64,000 nucleotides of DNA from an uncultured Bacteroidia bacterium (GCA_902791865.1 CADAXK010000006.1:1-64000), one strand, 5' to 3'. Counted from the stretch's first letter, positions 16,314-26,656 are shown. Translations and numbers: made by a program. Notes: generated by a model not told the origin, from the sequence alone.

Positions 16314-17166
16314 TTTTGCAATTCTTCTGATGCATTTTCAGCAGTTTTACAGCCTGCAAATACGGACTTGCCGTTACGCTCAAGAAATATGCTGCCATTG
16401 TAGTGGTGTAAGTGCATTTAAAGTAGCCTTTCGTAAACAATTCTTCTTCAGAAAAACTTCCAGCAAGGTCAAGCATATTCTGATGAGACTGTGCCAATAG
16501 TTCCTTTGCCTCTTCCAATGTGGTGTTTTGGTGCTTTTCGACAAGCATCCTGTCCATCTCGTGATAGTTCTTGCGGTATTCGTCGGGCAAATAGTCTTTT
16601 GGGTGTCCTTCGCGGATATTCTTCACAAATATCTCCATCAGCACCTGCCATTCGTACAAATGTGTAAGCAGGTCGCGTAGGCATCGGTCGTTCTGCCACC
16701 TGGCGCCGCATTTCTTAGGGTCGGCAGTAAATGAGAACGGTGCGGCAATTTCTTCTGCACTCATCTTGTCAATCTGTTCGTTTAGTTTTGCATAACCATC
16801 AGCTATGGCGGTTAAAAGGTCCTGTTTTGTAGTTGGGTTTGCCATTGTGTTTTTATCAATATTGGTTTGGTAAGGCAAATTAATTTTTACCGAAAGTTGC
16901 TCTGTATCAGCAATACCTGTTAGTCGCATTTTGCCATCACTTGCACGAAGTTTCAACTGGTGACAATTTGTCACCGTTTCATTTCCTTCTTCTTTTAAAC
17001 GCTGCTTTAGTTTATTCCAGTATTTTCTTGCAGTCAACGCATCCTTACTATCTGTCAAAACACCACATACATTCACTATCGAGAAATACCATTTTTCTTT
17101 CTCGTCGTCCCAAACAGTACGGACTTTACGCTGTTCAAACAGCTGCAATGCTTCCCTTTGCGTCAT
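16306..17166 (-). CDS. Bro-N / ClbS (DfsB, DUF1706) fusion protein
   Basis: A 286-residue reading frame of two unrelated parts. Residues 1-100 match the N-terminal Bro/antirepressor domain of phage and plasmid proteins (VRTVWDDEKEKWYFSIVNVCGVLTDSKDALTARKYWNKLKQRL). Residues 108-286 (MANPTTKQDLLTAIADGYAKLNEQIDKMSAEE to LKMHQKNCKRK) are a four-helix ClbS/DfsB-type protein; ClbS protects against colibactin, and homologues are general. Met108 at 16845 is a perfectly placed independent start, so the ClbS part may be made alone. The Bro part looks like a truncated mobile-element gene. See the duplicated Bro fragment at 16199-16313. Confidence 0.8.
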   Translation of the reverse strand: MTQREALQLFEQRKVRTVWDDEKEKWYFSIVNVCGVLTDSKDALTARKYWNKLKQRLKEEGNETVTNCHQLKLRASDGKMRLTGIADTEQLSVKINLPYQTNIDKNTMANPTTKQDLLTAIADGYAKLNEQIDKMSAEEIAAPFSFTADPKKCGARWQNDRCLRDLLTHLYEWQVLMEIFVKNIREGHPKDYLPDEYRKNYHEMDRMLVEKHQNTTLEEAKELLAQSHQNMLDLAGSFSEEELFTKGYFKCTYTTTMAAYFLSVTASPYLQAVKLLKMHQKNCKRK

Positions 17167-17183
17167 ATAACTGCCTTAATTTT

Positions 17184-19415
17184 CTATTCGGCCTCCAATT
17201 CAATATCATTGACATTGTCGGGTAAATCCATACCAAACTTGATAGTAATTCGGTTCTTGTCGGGACTAGCTTCGTCAGTGGCAAGGAATGTCAGCTTGTC
17301 TGCTGGAATGCCTTGACCGATAAAGTATTCTCTCAAGTTCTTCTCGCGCATGCTATTCATCATCTTATACATACCTTCGATTTCCGAATTAGAATATAAC
17401 TTCATTGCAGCTTCGGTTGTATTTCTAACATTTGCCCTATTCTTCGCATATTCTATTAGCCTCGGGTCCTTGTCCTTTATCGCTTGAATTGCCTTGTATT
17501 CCTCAACAGTAAGATCCTCACGATTCTTATCGTTTGCTTCAAGGAAATAATCCAGTTTCAATCTGAAAAGTGCAATCTGATTCAAATTGGTAGTCTTGTC
17601 AAGCGACTGAGTTATTGACATTTTTACATCAGGCTTACTTGATATTATGTCTTTCAGTTCTTCCGACAATTTATTAAGCTGCTGATAATTCTCAACGGTA
17701 AGGCTACGGTCGGTAATGTCCATGTACATATCCCTGAAGTTATCTACACCACCTTCCTTCTTGAATGCATCAAACGGGCTTGTGGCAATCTTCACCATAA
17801 GGTTGCAGAAAGTCTTCCATATAATCTTTCCGATCTTGAACGTCGGGTCGTCGATGTTGCCAGTTACAGGCAGATCGATTGAAATCTTTTTGTTCCTGTC
17901 GGACAAAATGTACAGACCAGCCTTCAACGGGATGTTGCCGTACTCAGCCTTCACATCTTTGCGCTTCTTTTCAATCGTGCAGTTAAGAATGTTTAGTTCG
18001 TTGGAGCTATTAAGGTAATTGTTCGTGATTGTGCTTATACTCGACAAAGAAAGGATACCATCGCTAATTGGGTATGCCGTATAGTGTACGCAATATGGCG
18101 ACATGTCCTTCAACTTTATGTTTTTCAGGAAAATATTGAGCTTCATGTTCGAGAAGTTGGATAAAGAGCCATCGAACGAGCCTTTAAGTTCGCCCTTGTC
18201 GCCGACCTGTGCCTTCAGCTTTGCGTCGAACTGCGAAACAAGGTTCAGGTTGTTGGCACTAACATTGATGTTTGTTATTGGTAGTACAAACTTCTCAAGC
18301 AAGGAGTTGTCGGTATATACAATGCTGGAGTTATCAAGAGTGAACTTCTTGATTGTCAAATTCATATCACCGTCACCTGACTCTGATTTGTCCTCTTCTT
18401 CATCGGCACTATCTTCAATTAAAAGCTTGTCGATGTTGTCGTGCAGAGTGTCGTAGATAATGTATTCGGTCTTTATTCCATCGATTAGTATCTCGTTGAA
18501 TGCAAAGAGGTTCTTTTCTGTATCAATCTTATCGATTCCAACCTTTATCTTGTTGGCTGTGATGACATCATTTTCTTCCAAATCCTTCAGTACGATATCG
18601 TTTATTTCAACATCACCACTTGCAATAATGTTCATTATATGCTCGGTTGAACCCTTGACAGAAATCTTGGATGTGAGTTTGCCGTCGAACGATGAAACAT
18701 TCATGCTTTCCTTGAGATATGGGAAAACTGGTGCCAACGAGAAATCCTCGAGATCGATGTCGAGGTCGTATTTGCCGTTTTCCATTCCGTATGCCACCTG
18801 CAGACCAAGTCTTCCGCCTTCGGCAAAGTCGAGGTTGATGCCAACATCGGTATTTTCGCCGCTGAAGTAGATATGCGGAATTTCGAGCTGCAAGTTGCCC
18901 ATATCAAACTGACTGCCTATTGCAACATCGCGATAGTCAACTTCACCACCCTTTAGGGTAATGTCGTTCAAGTTTATAATCCAGTTGGTGCTGTCCTCTT
19001 CCTCGGGTTCTTCCTCATCGGAAGCATAGAAGTCGATAAGGCTGTCGAAGTTGAACGCATCACCGTCCTGAATAATCACTGCCTTGGGGTTGATGAGTGT
19101 TATCTCGTTGAGCTTAACCTCGTTGCTAATGAGCTTGAACGGATTTATCTTCACGATAAGCGTGTCGAACGAGCAGAACTCGTCCTTGTCGTTCAGTTCC
19201 ATCATCGTCAATCCCATGATTTTCACCTTGCCGACAAACAGGTTGGTCCTTATCTTTTCGACCGTCACTGTACGTCCGCAAAGTTCCTTGCAGTGGTTGT
19301 TGATGTAACTCTTTGCTATCGGACCTGCTATGAAATTCACGATAATGAGCAGAACTAGGATTACTCCTAATATTATGCACGGAATTTTTATGGCTTTCTT
19401 TACACCAGGTTTCAT
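17184..19415 (-). CDS. AsmA-like / DUF748 family protein
   Basis: A 743-residue protein with one N-terminal membrane segment (IPCIILGVILVLLIIVNFIAGPIA) followed by a long periplasmic part of repeated beta-rich strands typical of AsmA/DUF748 proteins. Examples are KINPFKLISNEVKLNEITLINPKAVI, WIINLNDITLKGGEVDYRDV and ELKGSFDGSLSNFSNMKLNIFLKNIKL. The tail (IISSKPDVKMSITQSLDKTTNLNQIALFRLKLDYFL) resembles the OmpA-like end of DUF748. AsmA-like proteins are implicated in lipid transport between membranes; here that is inference. It follows purL by 16 bases on the same strand. Confidence 0.85.
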   Translation of the reverse strand: MKPGVKKAIKIPCIILGVILVLLIIVNFIAGPIAKSYINNHCKELCGRTVTVEKIRTNLFVGKVKIMGLTMMELNDKDEFCSFDTLIVKINPFKLISNEVKLNEITLINPKAVIIQDGDAFNFDSLIDFYASDEEEPEEEDSTNWIINLNDITLKGGEVDYRDVAIGSQFDMGNLQLEIPHIYFSGENTDVGINLDFAEGGRLGLQVAYGMENGKYDLDIDLEDFSLAPVFPYLKESMNVSSFDGKLTSKISVKGSTEHIMNIIASGDVEINDIVLKDLEENDVITANKIKVGIDKIDTEKNLFAFNEILIDGIKTEYIIYDTLHDNIDKLLIEDSADEEEDKSESGDGDMNLTIKKFTLDNSSIVYTDNSLLEKFVLPITNINVSANNLNLVSQFDAKLKAQVGDKGELKGSFDGSLSNFSNMKLNIFLKNIKLKDMSPYCVHYTAYPISDGILSLSSISTITNNYLNSSNELNILNCTIEKKRKDVKAEYGNIPLKAGLYILSDRNKKISIDLPVTGNIDDPTFKIGKIIWKTFCNLMVKIATSPFDAFKKEGGVDNFRDMYMDITDRSLTVENYQQLNKLSEELKDIISSKPDVKMSITQSLDKTTNLNQIALFRLKLDYFLEANDKNREDLTVEEYKAIQAIKDKDPRLIEYAKNRANVRNTTEAAMKLYSNSEIEGMYKMMNSMREKNLREYFIGQGIPADKLTFLATDEASPDKNRITIKFGMDLPDNVNDIELEAE

Positions 19416-19430
19416 CGTATTATCAATTAA

Positions 19431-21662
19431 TTATTTTTCCATTATCTTGCCGATGGCGTTGTCGTACAATTCCTTGGCATCCTTAATGAAGCCGAAAGAC
19501 TCGTCGTCGATTCTGAGTTCGCCCTTGGTAACGTGACCGAGCAGCGAGAACGGAATCTTTTCCTTCATCATGAAGTCAACAAAATCGTCCTCCTGGTCTT
19601 CGTTCATCGAAACAACAACTCGGCCCTGCGATTCGCCGAACAGGAAGGCGTCGGTACGGAATTCGCTAGCGGTTGTGATGTCGAAGCCAAGGTTGTTTGG
19701 CATTGCGGCCTCGAGCAAAGTGATGTACAGACCGCCGTCAGAAACATCGTGCATCGACTTTACAAGTTTCTTTGCTGCAAGAACCTGCAACAATTTTGAC
19801 AGTTTTACTTCGAAATCGAGGTCGAACTTCGGTGCTGGCGACTTCTTAACCCTATGATAAGAATATAGGTATTCGGAGCAGTTGATGTCATCGGCACTTT
19901 CACCTATCAAATAAATAACGTCACCCTTCTTATCGAAGCACAGCGGAGTGTGGTTTGCCTTATCGGGCAAAATACCGAGCATACCGATAACTGGAGTCGG
20001 GTCAACAGGTTCGGTCTTGCCAGCAATTGTAGTCTGGTTGTAGAACGATACGTTACCGCCCGTAACTGGAGTGTCGAAAGCACGGCAAGCTTCGCCCATA
20101 CCTTTTATTGACATTACAAACTGCCAGTATGCCTGTGGGTTGTATGGCGAACCGAAGTTCATGCAGTCGGTGATTGCAACCGGCTTTGCACCTGTGCAGG
20201 CAATATTGCGGGCTGCTTCAGCAACTGCTATTGCGGTACCCTTTTCTGGGTCAGCCTTCACGTAACGGCTGTTGCAGTCGGTTGTAAGTGCAAGTGCAGT
20301 GTTTGTACCCTTTACATTTACCATACCAGCATCCGAGGGCTTGTTGGTGGTCATGTTTACTGTGCGAACCATCGAGTCGTACTGTTCGTAAACCCAACGC
20401 TTCGAAGCGATGTTCGGATGTCCTGTAAGGAATGTTGCAACATCGTGCAGGTCAACATCTTCCTCTGGAATTGAATTTATGTCGAAGTGCTTGTAGTCCT
20501 TCATGAATTCCGGCTCAACATATTCGCGTTCGTAAACCGGAGCGCCACCGCCAAGAACAAGGCTTTCGGCTGGAACTTCGGCAACAACTTCGCCCTTGTA
20601 CGAGAATATGAGCTTGTCCTCGTCGATAACTTCGCCTATACGTGCGCAGTTGAGGTCCCACTTTGCAAATATTTCTTCAACAATATGTTCCTTGCCCTTC
20701 TTTATGCAGACAAGCATACGTTCCTGCGATTCCGAAAGCAGAATTTCCCATGCTTCCATGTTGTTCTGGCGAAGAGGAACAAGCGAAAGGTCGATGTTCA
20801 TACCGCTTTCGCCCTTTGCCGACATTTCGGAGGTCGAGCAGATAATACCAGCGGCACCCATGTCCTGCATACCTACTATTGCATCGGTCTTAGCAAGTTC
20901 CAACGAAGCTTCGAGCAAAAGTTTTTCCTGGAACGGGTCGCCAACCTGGATTGATGGGATGTCGTCGGCCGAATCTTCGGTGAGGTCGGCAGATGCGAAT
21001 GTTGCACCGTGAATACCGTCCTTGCCAGTTGAAGAACCAACGATGTATATTGGATTGCCCTTGCCCTTTGCGATTGCCGAAATCATGTCGTTCTTGTCCA
21101 TGATACCTACCGACATTGCGTTTACAAGCGGGTTGGTGTTGTACGATTCGTCGAAATTGACTTCTCCGCCAAGAACCGGAACGCCGAAAGCGTTACCATA
21201 GTCACCGATTCCCTTAACAACGCGGCGGAGCAACCATTTTGTATGTTCGTTTTGGATATTACCGAAACGCAGCGAGTTGAGCTGAGCAACTGGGCGGGCT
21301 CCCATTGTGAAAATGTCGCGGTTGATACCGCCAACGCCTGTTGCAGCACCCTGATACGGTTCTACTGCCGACGGGTGGTTGTGCGATTCAATCTTGAAAG
21401 CACAAGCAAGTCCGTTTCCTATATCAACCAGACCAGCGTTTTCTTCACCGGCACCAGTAAGCAAGCAACCGCCCTTACGTGGCAAAGTCTTAATCCAGCG
21501 GATTGAGTTCTTGTACGAGGCATGTTCGCTCCACATTACAGAGTAGATGCTTAGCTCGGTGTAGTTCGGTGTCCTGCCAAGCAGTTGTTTTATCTTTTCA
21601 AATTCTTCTTCGTTGAGACCTAATGTTTTAGCATCCGAAAATTCAATGTTTTCCTTCGACAT
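19431..21662 (-). CDS. purL: Phosphoribosylformylglycinamidine synthase subunit PurL
   Basis: About 743 residues, the length of the small bacterial PurL (with separate PurS and PurQ). It carries the family blocks [82 protein letters not shown] and [12 protein letters not shown]. It catalyses the ATP-dependent conversion of FGAR to FGAM using ammonia, in purine synthesis. Start is ATG 21662, not the TTG-type start upstream. A TAACTTTG -7 box lies at 21695-21702 on the minus strand. PurQ and PurS are not in the window. Confidence 0.96.
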   Translation of the reverse strand: MSKENIEFSDAKTLGLNEEEFEKIKQLLGRTPNYTELSIYSVMWSEHASYKNSIRWIKTLPRKGGCLLTGAGEENAGLVDIGNGLACAFKIESHNHPSAVEPYQGAATGVGGINRDIFTMGARPVAQLNSLRFGNIQNEHTKWLLRRVVKGIGDYGNAFGVPVLGGEVNFDESYNTNPLVNAMSVGIMDKNDMISAIAKGKGNPIYIVGSSTGKDGIHGATFASADLTEDSADDIPSIQVGDPFQEKLLLEASLELAKTDAIVGMQDMGAAGIICSTSEMSAKGESGMNIDLSLVPLRQNNMEAWEILLSESQERMLVCIKKGKEHIVEEIFAKWDLNCARIGEVIDEDKLIFSYKGEVVAEVPAESLVLGGGAPVYEREYVEPEFMKDYKHFDINSIPEEDVDLHDVATFLTGHPNIASKRWVYEQYDSMVRTVNMTTNKPSDAGMVNVKGTNTALALTTDCNSRYVKADPEKGTAIAVAEAARNIACTGAKPVAITDCMNFGSPYNPQAYWQFVMSIKGMGEACRAFDTPVTGGNVSFYNQTTIAGKTEPVDPTPVIGMLGILPDKANHTPLCFDKKGDVIYLIGESADDINCSEYLYSYHRVKKSPAPKFDLDFEVKLSKLLQVLAAKKLVKSMHDVSDGGLYITLLEAAMPNNLGFDITTASEFRTDAFLFGESQGRVVVSMNEDQEDDFVDFMMKEKIPFSLLGHVTKGELRIDDESFGFIKDAKELYDNAIGKIMEK

Positions 21663-21694
21663 GGTATATGTTTTTTTTGTTATCAAATAAGCCA

Positions 21695-21702
21695 CAAAGT
21701 TA
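21695..21702 (-). promoter_or_regulatory. -7 box TAACTTTG of purL
   Basis: Minus-strand TAACTTTG fits TAnnTTTG exactly and lies 33 bases upstream of the purL ATG. No obvious TTTG at -33. Confidence 0.5.
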
Positions 21703-21761
21703 AGATTAATTTTGTGTGTTTTGGTTTGAATAACGATTTTTTTTGAACAAAATTTAAGGCA

Positions 21762-23915
21762 CTACTTAACTTTGCCCTTGCCCTCAATTACAATATTTCC
21801 GCCATTATTGACAATACCGTTCTTGGATTTTGCAAACACCTGTGCACCATCACCAACTATGAGCGTACCATTTACAATAAGCTTCGATGACCTGTCTATT
21901 TTCAGTTTCGACTTTGGTTCCAAGCGATATACACAGCCCTCCTCGATAACAATGCTACTCATTTCTTCCACACTTACCACACTACCTCTCTCCTGCACAA
22001 ACTCGGATCCACGCTCACAGATAAACGATGTTGGCGGAGCAAAAAGATTGGTTATGCTATCGCGCATTGGCTGCGCAACAGTAAGGTTCTGCGTTAAGGT
22101 TATGGACTTTTTCGGAGCAAGCCTAGCCTTTTCCTTAAGCGATATACGGCCTGTCCAAATCGCATCGTTGGTGATGTCGTAATCGTCCCAGCGCACGTCT
22201 ATACGATAACGACCATTGTCGAGCGGAGTAATTTCTATGCCAAGTCCGGTAAGATATGTAGTCTGCGTATTGCGCGAAAGATGAGCCGCATACTGGCACT
22301 TACCTGTTGTCATCGAATTGTAGAATGTCTTGACATTACAGGTACTTGGATTGGTCCCCATATTAAGCCGAGTATGCATACAAAACATATCACGGGTATC
22401 GCCATTCCCTACAAGACTATCTATGGACATTCCATTGATATTTTTACGCGAAATCCACTTTTCGTAAGCACTTGTTATTAATGACACATCGTCTGGCACA
22501 TCGTAATGTGTTTCCATATCATGAGTACCACAAAACGGATTCTGCTCGCCCCTAACAGAATAATAATCATGCAACGACCAAGATATGCACCTCATGTTGT
22601 AGGCCGTATCTGCACGAAGCCTCTTATAATTCCAATATCCTTCGGCGGGAATAACCCTCAAATTGTCGCGATCGTTAGTTGTATAAACTTCCTGATCCTT
22701 GCCGCTGAGCACATCTCGACCTACCTGATAGTAGGCATATACACCCGCCACATGCTGAGGTCTGCATTCGCTCTCGTTGGCATACTGCAGGAAATCCAAT
22801 TTGCCATTCCTGCCCGACTGATGATTTTCTATCCAAATGTACTGGTTAGACGACTTGTCACTATCTTTATATGGCAGTTTTATCCGCACAGCATCACCGT
22901 ATGTCACAAAGTCACGAAGGATAAAAGTTTGAGCGCCATCTGACTTTGATATGTCGGCATTTATAGGCCTATCATTCGTATCACGAGCCACAATCCACCA
23001 ACCGTTTGCATTTCGGTTGCTTTCATGAAGCCAATGCATTCGCCACCGCTCATACCCATTGCACGACACCAAAGCAGAACCTGCCCCTCCCATAAGACCA
23101 TACCCACCTTGAATTGGCAAAAAAGGCATGTACTCTGATGAATGCCTATGATTACCGCCTGAAGTATGAAATGAATTTGGACCAAAAAAGGAATGTGATA
23201 TTTCGTGTTGCACTATACCGGTGGGATTCTGCGATACATCGTTTGTCCCAACACATTGTGCTGTACCTATCCCCGAAAACGTATAATACGAACCGTTTAT
23301 CAGCAATTTCTGTCCGCTCAACAATGATGTCGAAAAGTAACCGCTACCAGCATTGTCCCCTCCATATTCCCTAGTTATGTTACGAAAGAAAAATTGTATG
23401 AAACCTATTTTCCCCGATCCATTTACATCATAATACGAAATATCATTGTGCCCGTACATGGTTTGTAAACCGCCCTGCTCGTTGATGAAACCGATAGCAG
23501 CTTTCTCAATATTGCTTTCGTTGAAACTTCCCAATTTCAACACTCGGCTCTCCTTTATATTCACAATGACAAAATCGCCAGTAATCTGCAGTTCATCAAA
23601 CGACGACTCTCCATATAGCCTTGTAATACAACCATAAAGGTGTTTTGCATTATAGACCGTATCCATCAGTCGCAACAAATAGTCGGGAGGATTCTGGTTA
23701 ATGCTCTCCAACATCACCGTATTCCAATGGTGCACTCTAGCGAAAGGCTTTTCGCGTTCTGGATTTACATCATATATAATGTTGACGAAAAAATTTAGCA
23801 TTCTGATTTCACCGCGTGGCTTCATTCTCCACCCGTCCCAGCTGTTTTTCTGAGCCACCAAAGCGACAGCAAACAGTACCAACAAAACCGACAGCAAAAT
23901 CTTTTTTAGCCTCAT
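21762..23915 (-). CDS. Secreted zinc metallopeptidase (M6-like) with beta-helical tail
   Basis: About 717 residues with signal peptide (MRLKKILLSVLLVLFAVALVAQ). A zinc-peptidase site QHEISHSFFGPNSFH lies near residue 239 of the longer frame, so HExxH plus a later His. KGIGTAQCV-like context and the YGLMGGAG loop further along may be the Met-turn region of M6-like peptidases. The C-terminal stretch VNGTLIVGDGAQVFAKSKNGIVNNGGNIVIEGKGKVK is a short beta-helix repeat. I use ATG 23915; the frame two codons earlier opens with TTG. Two bases separate it from the kdsC stop. Substrate unknown. Confidence 0.75.
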   Translation of the reverse strand: MRLKKILLSVLLVLFAVALVAQKNSWDGWRMKPRGEIRMLNFFVNIIYDVNPEREKPFARVHHWNTVMLESINQNPPDYLLRLMDTVYNAKHLYGCITRLYGESSFDELQITGDFVIVNIKESRVLKLGSFNESNIEKAAIGFINEQGGLQTMYGHNDISYYDVNGSGKIGFIQFFFRNITREYGGDNAGSGYFSTSLLSGQKLLINGSYYTFSGIGTAQCVGTNDVSQNPTGIVQHEISHSFFGPNSFHTSGGNHRHSSEYMPFLPIQGGYGLMGGAGSALVSCNGYERWRMHWLHESNRNANGWWIVARDTNDRPINADISKSDGAQTFILRDFVTYGDAVRIKLPYKDSDKSSNQYIWIENHQSGRNGKLDFLQYANESECRPQHVAGVYAYYQVGRDVLSGKDQEVYTTNDRDNLRVIPAEGYWNYKRLRADTAYNMRCISWSLHDYYSVRGEQNPFCGTHDMETHYDVPDDVSLITSAYEKWISRKNINGMSIDSLVGNGDTRDMFCMHTRLNMGTNPSTCNVKTFYNSMTTGKCQYAAHLSRNTQTTYLTGLGIEITPLDNGRYRIDVRWDDYDITNDAIWTGRISLKEKARLAPKKSITLTQNLTVAQPMRDSITNLFAPPTSFICERGSEFVQERGSVVSVEEMSSIVIEEGCVYRLEPKSKLKIDRSSKLIVNGTLIVGDGAQVFAKSKNGIVNNGGNIVIEGKGKVK

Positions 23916-23917
23916 AA

Positions 23918-24460
23918 TCAATATGCAGCAAAACTTTCTTCATCAAGCCAAGTCTTCTGCACACGCATAACCTGCTCTATTACATCGCGCACACAGCCCT
24001 CGCCCCCTTTCCTGTCGGAAACATAAAGAGCTATCTCCTTTATCTCATCGGCAGCATCAACAGGGCAACATGGCAATCCAACCATTTTCATTATCTGGAA
24101 GTCGGGAATATCGTCACCCATGTAAAGGATTTCCTCGTTTCTGAGGTTGTACTTTTTCTTTAGGTTTTCAAGGTCTTCTGTTTTCCATACGCTACCCATT
24201 ATCACATCCTCTACGCCAAGATTCTTGTAGCGTATCATTGTTTTTTCGCAAAAACCACCCGAAATTATTGCAACTACAAGTCCCTTACGGATAGCACATT
24301 TTATTGCAAATCCGTCCTTTACGCTGGTTGTTCGCTGCAAGTAGCCAATCTCGTTTATGTTTACAGTCGATGACGACAAAACTCCATCTATATCAAAGAC
24401 AACAGCCTTTATTTTCGATAATATTTCCTTGAAATTCAAGGTCTCCAAATCTCTATTCAT
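23918..24460 (-). CDS. kdsC: KdsC-type 3-deoxy-D-manno-octulosonate 8-phosphate phosphatase
   Basis: A 180-residue HAD phosphatase without a cap domain. Motif I is FDIDGVLSSSTVNI (nucleophile and acid Asp), motif II AIISGG, motif III the Lys in NLGVEDVIMGSVWK, and motif IV YMGDDIPDFQIMKMVG. The pattern fits KdsC, which makes KDO for lipopolysaccharide. Its start overlaps the stop of the DUF2520 gene by 4 bases, as in other Bacteroidales where these two are coupled. Confidence 0.9.
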   Translation of the reverse strand: MNRDLETLNFKEILSKIKAVVFDIDGVLSSSTVNINEIGYLQRTTSVKDGFAIKCAIRKGLVVAIISGGFCEKTMIRYKNLGVEDVIMGSVWKTEDLENLKKKYNLRNEEILYMGDDIPDFQIMKMVGLPCCPVDAADEIKEIALYVSDRKGGEGCVRDVIEQVMRVQKTWLDEESFAAY

Positions 24461-25230
24461 TTACAATATGTTTTTATGATGCTTTCGCTCATAATCTTAT
24501 AAATTTCAGCAAGTTTCTCATCCGACGAAAGCATTTCTACATGTGATTCAACAACTTTTCTATCTCCACGAACAGCAGGTCCCGTCTGCGACGAATAGGC
24601 ATCGCCATTTATAATCTTCGCAAAGCTCTGACGTAGAAGCGGATTCAATATACTTATAGGTATGTTGTTTTCCTGCAATAGTTTTTGTCCAAGGAAAACA
24701 CTATGGTTCATAAAGTTAGAAGCAAAAACGCCTGCTACATGTAATATTTTCCTCTGCTCGAATGTAAGTTCGTAAACGAGTGGACTTATTTTTTCTGCAA
24801 AACAGCGCACATAATGGTATGTATCGGCATTCGATGCCTCAATGCAAATAGGTATTGATGTAAAATCCTCTATTTCTACTTCACGCGAAAATGTCTGGAA
24901 AGGATACATTACAGCAGCGTTCTTCGCATCGAAAATCTCTTTCGGCAAACTTCCAGATGTATGTATCAATATCGCATCACTTGGGAAAGCTATTTGCTGC
25001 GCTACAGATTGGTTTGCAGTATCCGACATCATAAACAAATACGCATCTGAATTTTGTGGCAACTGCTGAAGCTTGTCGGTAAAATATGCACCGACCTCAT
25101 CAGCAAGGCTCGTTCCAGTCTCATTGTTCCTACTGAATACGCAGTCAACCGCCACATCTTCTGCATAAAGCTTTCGTGCGAGATGGTAGGCCACATTGCC
25201 AGAACCTAGTACCGATATTCTTTTTATCAT
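24457..25230 (-). CDS. Rossmann / DUF2520 domain protein
   Basis: A 257-residue protein. The N-terminal Rossmann fold has the dinucleotide loop VLGSGNVAYHLARKL; the C-terminal DUF2520 part contains LTFEQRKILHVAGVFASNFMNHSVFLGQKLL. The plan resembles pyrroline-5-carboxylate reductase / 6-phosphogluconate dehydrogenase relatives. It probably reduces or oxidises a small metabolite with NAD(P), but none is established. First gene of a coupled set with kdsC and the metallopeptidase. Confidence 0.88.
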   Translation of the reverse strand: MIKRISVLGSGNVAYHLARKLYAEDVAVDCVFSRNNETGTSLADEVGAYFTDKLQQLPQNSDAYLFMMSDTANQSVAQQIAFPSDAILIHTSGSLPKEIFDAKNAAVMYPFQTFSREVEIEDFTSIPICIEASNADTYHYVRCFAEKISPLVYELTFEQRKILHVAGVFASNFMNHSVFLGQKLLQENNIPISILNPLLRQSFAKIINGDAYSSQTGPAVRGDRKVVESHVEMLSSDEKLAEIYKIMSESIIKTYCK

Positions 25231-25403
25231 AACCGATGTTATATTTTCAAGCGCAAAGATATGAAAATTAGCTACGCTGATTTAAAAATTCAAGGATTTA
25301 ATGATTTAAAGATTCATAAGTTCAATAATTGTGACATCACAATGCTTGTTTGGTTCAAAATTTCACAATCGTAAATCGTAATTCCAAAGTCGTAAATAAG
25401 TTT

Positions 25404-25411
25404 TACTTTTG
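25404..25411 (+). promoter_or_regulatory. -7 box TACTTTTG of the chromate transporter genes
   Basis: TACTTTTG matches TAnnTTTG and lies 17 bases before the ATG at 25429. The upstream stretch 25270-25390 holds repeated short words (GATTTAAA, TCGTAAAT) but no good -33 box. Confidence 0.45.
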
Positions 25412-25428
25412 CACCAAATTTCTTAACC

Positions 25429-25980
25429 ATGACCAAGTTGTACGAACTGTTCTGGACATTCTTCAAGATAGGCGCTTTCACCATTGGTGGCGGCTACGCG
25501 ATGATTCCGCTTATGGAACAGGAAATCGTTGACAAACGCAAATGGCTCAGCAAGGAAGAATTTATGGACACCATGTCGCTTGCACAGTCGATGCCGGGAG
25601 TTTTTGCGGTCAATATGGCTACAAACATAGGTTTTCGTACTCGTGGCTTTGTCGGTGCTTTTACGGCAATAATGGGCAATGTACTTATGCCAATATTATT
25701 GATTCTTGTGCTCGCAATATTTTTCCGCCAGTTTAGCGACAACCCAATAGTTGAAAGCATTTTCAAAGGCATAAGACCAGCTGTGGTGGCTCTCATTGCC
25801 GCACCAGTGTTCAACATGGCAAAGACGGCAAAAATTTCGTGGAGCAACTTTTGGATTCCAGTAGCGGCAACTTTGCTGATATGGCTTCTGGGCGTATCGC
25901 CAGTGATAATAATACTCGTAGCAGGACTTGGCGGATTCATTTATGGTAAAATCAAGAACAGAAAGGAGGCAAAGAAATGA
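25429..25980 (+). CDS. Chromate transporter family, N-terminal half
   Basis: A 183-residue membrane protein of the short-chain CHR family. The signature is FKIGAFTIGGGYAMIPLMEQEIVDKRKWLSKEEFMDTMSLAQSMPGVFAVNMATNIGFRTRG, followed by several hydrophobic helices. Short CHR proteins come in pairs forming one transporter. Here the stop overlaps the start of the second half (ATGA at 25977-25980). The family was named for chromate efflux; physiological substrate in this organism is unproven. Confidence 0.93.
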   Translation: MTKLYELFWTFFKIGAFTIGGGYAMIPLMEQEIVDKRKWLSKEEFMDTMSLAQSMPGVFAVNMATNIGFRTRGFVGAFTAIMGNVLMPILLILVLAIFFRQFSDNPIVESIFKGIRPAVVALIAAPVFNMAKTAKISWSNFWIPVAATLLIWLLGVSPVIIILVAGLGGFIYGKIKNRKEAKK

Positions 25981-26567
25981 TTTTCTGGCAACTTTTCTAC
26001 ACTTTTCTAAAAATTGGCATCTTCACTTTTGGCGGTGGCTACGCTATGGTTGCATTGATTCAGAATGAAGTCGTAGTTGAAAACCAATGGATGACCTCAC
26101 AGGAATTTACCGATGTGCTTGCAATCAGCCAGGCGACACCAGGACCATTGGGCATAAATACTGCAACATACACGGGCTACACTGCTGTTGTAAATGCAGG
26201 TTATCCAGAATATATGGGCGTGCTTGGAGCATTTTTGGCATCATTTTCGGTAATTTTGCTTCCTTTCCTGCTGATGCTGATTATAACAAAGGTACTTCTG
26301 AAACACAAGGACAACCCGACTTTAGCCAATATTTTCCTGATTTTGCGTAAGGTTGTAGTAGGCTTAATTGCCGCATCTGCACTGCTTCTGGCTTCATCAG
26401 AAAATTTTGGCTCACCAACAGAATCGACATTCAGGTTTGTAATTAGCATAATAATTTTTATTGGTGTATTCGTCGCATCGTACAAGTTCAAGAAAAGTCC
26501 AATTCTGCTGATATTAGTCAGTGGACTGATTGGCTTTCTTGCATACGGACTACCGGAAATGATTTGA
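25977..26567 (+). CDS. Chromate transporter family, C-terminal half
   Basis: A 196-residue paralogue of the preceding gene, with IGIFTFGGGYAMVALIQNEVVVENQWMTSQEFTDVLAISQATPGPLGINTATYTGY and five to six membrane helices, the usual partner of the first half. Translational coupling by a 4-base overlap supports assembly as a heterodimer. Confidence 0.93.
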   Translation: MIFWQLFYTFLKIGIFTFGGGYAMVALIQNEVVVENQWMTSQEFTDVLAISQATPGPLGINTATYTGYTAVVNAGYPEYMGVLGAFLASFSVILLPFLLMLIITKVLLKHKDNPTLANIFLILRKVVVGLIAASALLLASSENFGSPTESTFRFVISIIIFIGVFVASYKFKKSPILLILVSGLIGFLAYGLPEMI

Positions 26568-26648
26568 AGAGCTTGATGTTTCAACGGGAAAACATATCTT
26601 TTAACGCACCACCCATACGCCAAAAATCAAGAAAAATGCAAAAATATT

Positions 26649-26656
26649 TATATTTG
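26649..26656 (+). promoter_or_regulatory. -7 box TATATTTG upstream of a small hypothetical gene
   Basis: TATATTTG fits TAnnTTTG. It lies 99 bases before the ATG at 26755, suggesting an untranslated leader or an earlier start. The leader contains the palindrome GACTTCGGCGAAGTC near 26690-26704. Confidence 0.4.
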
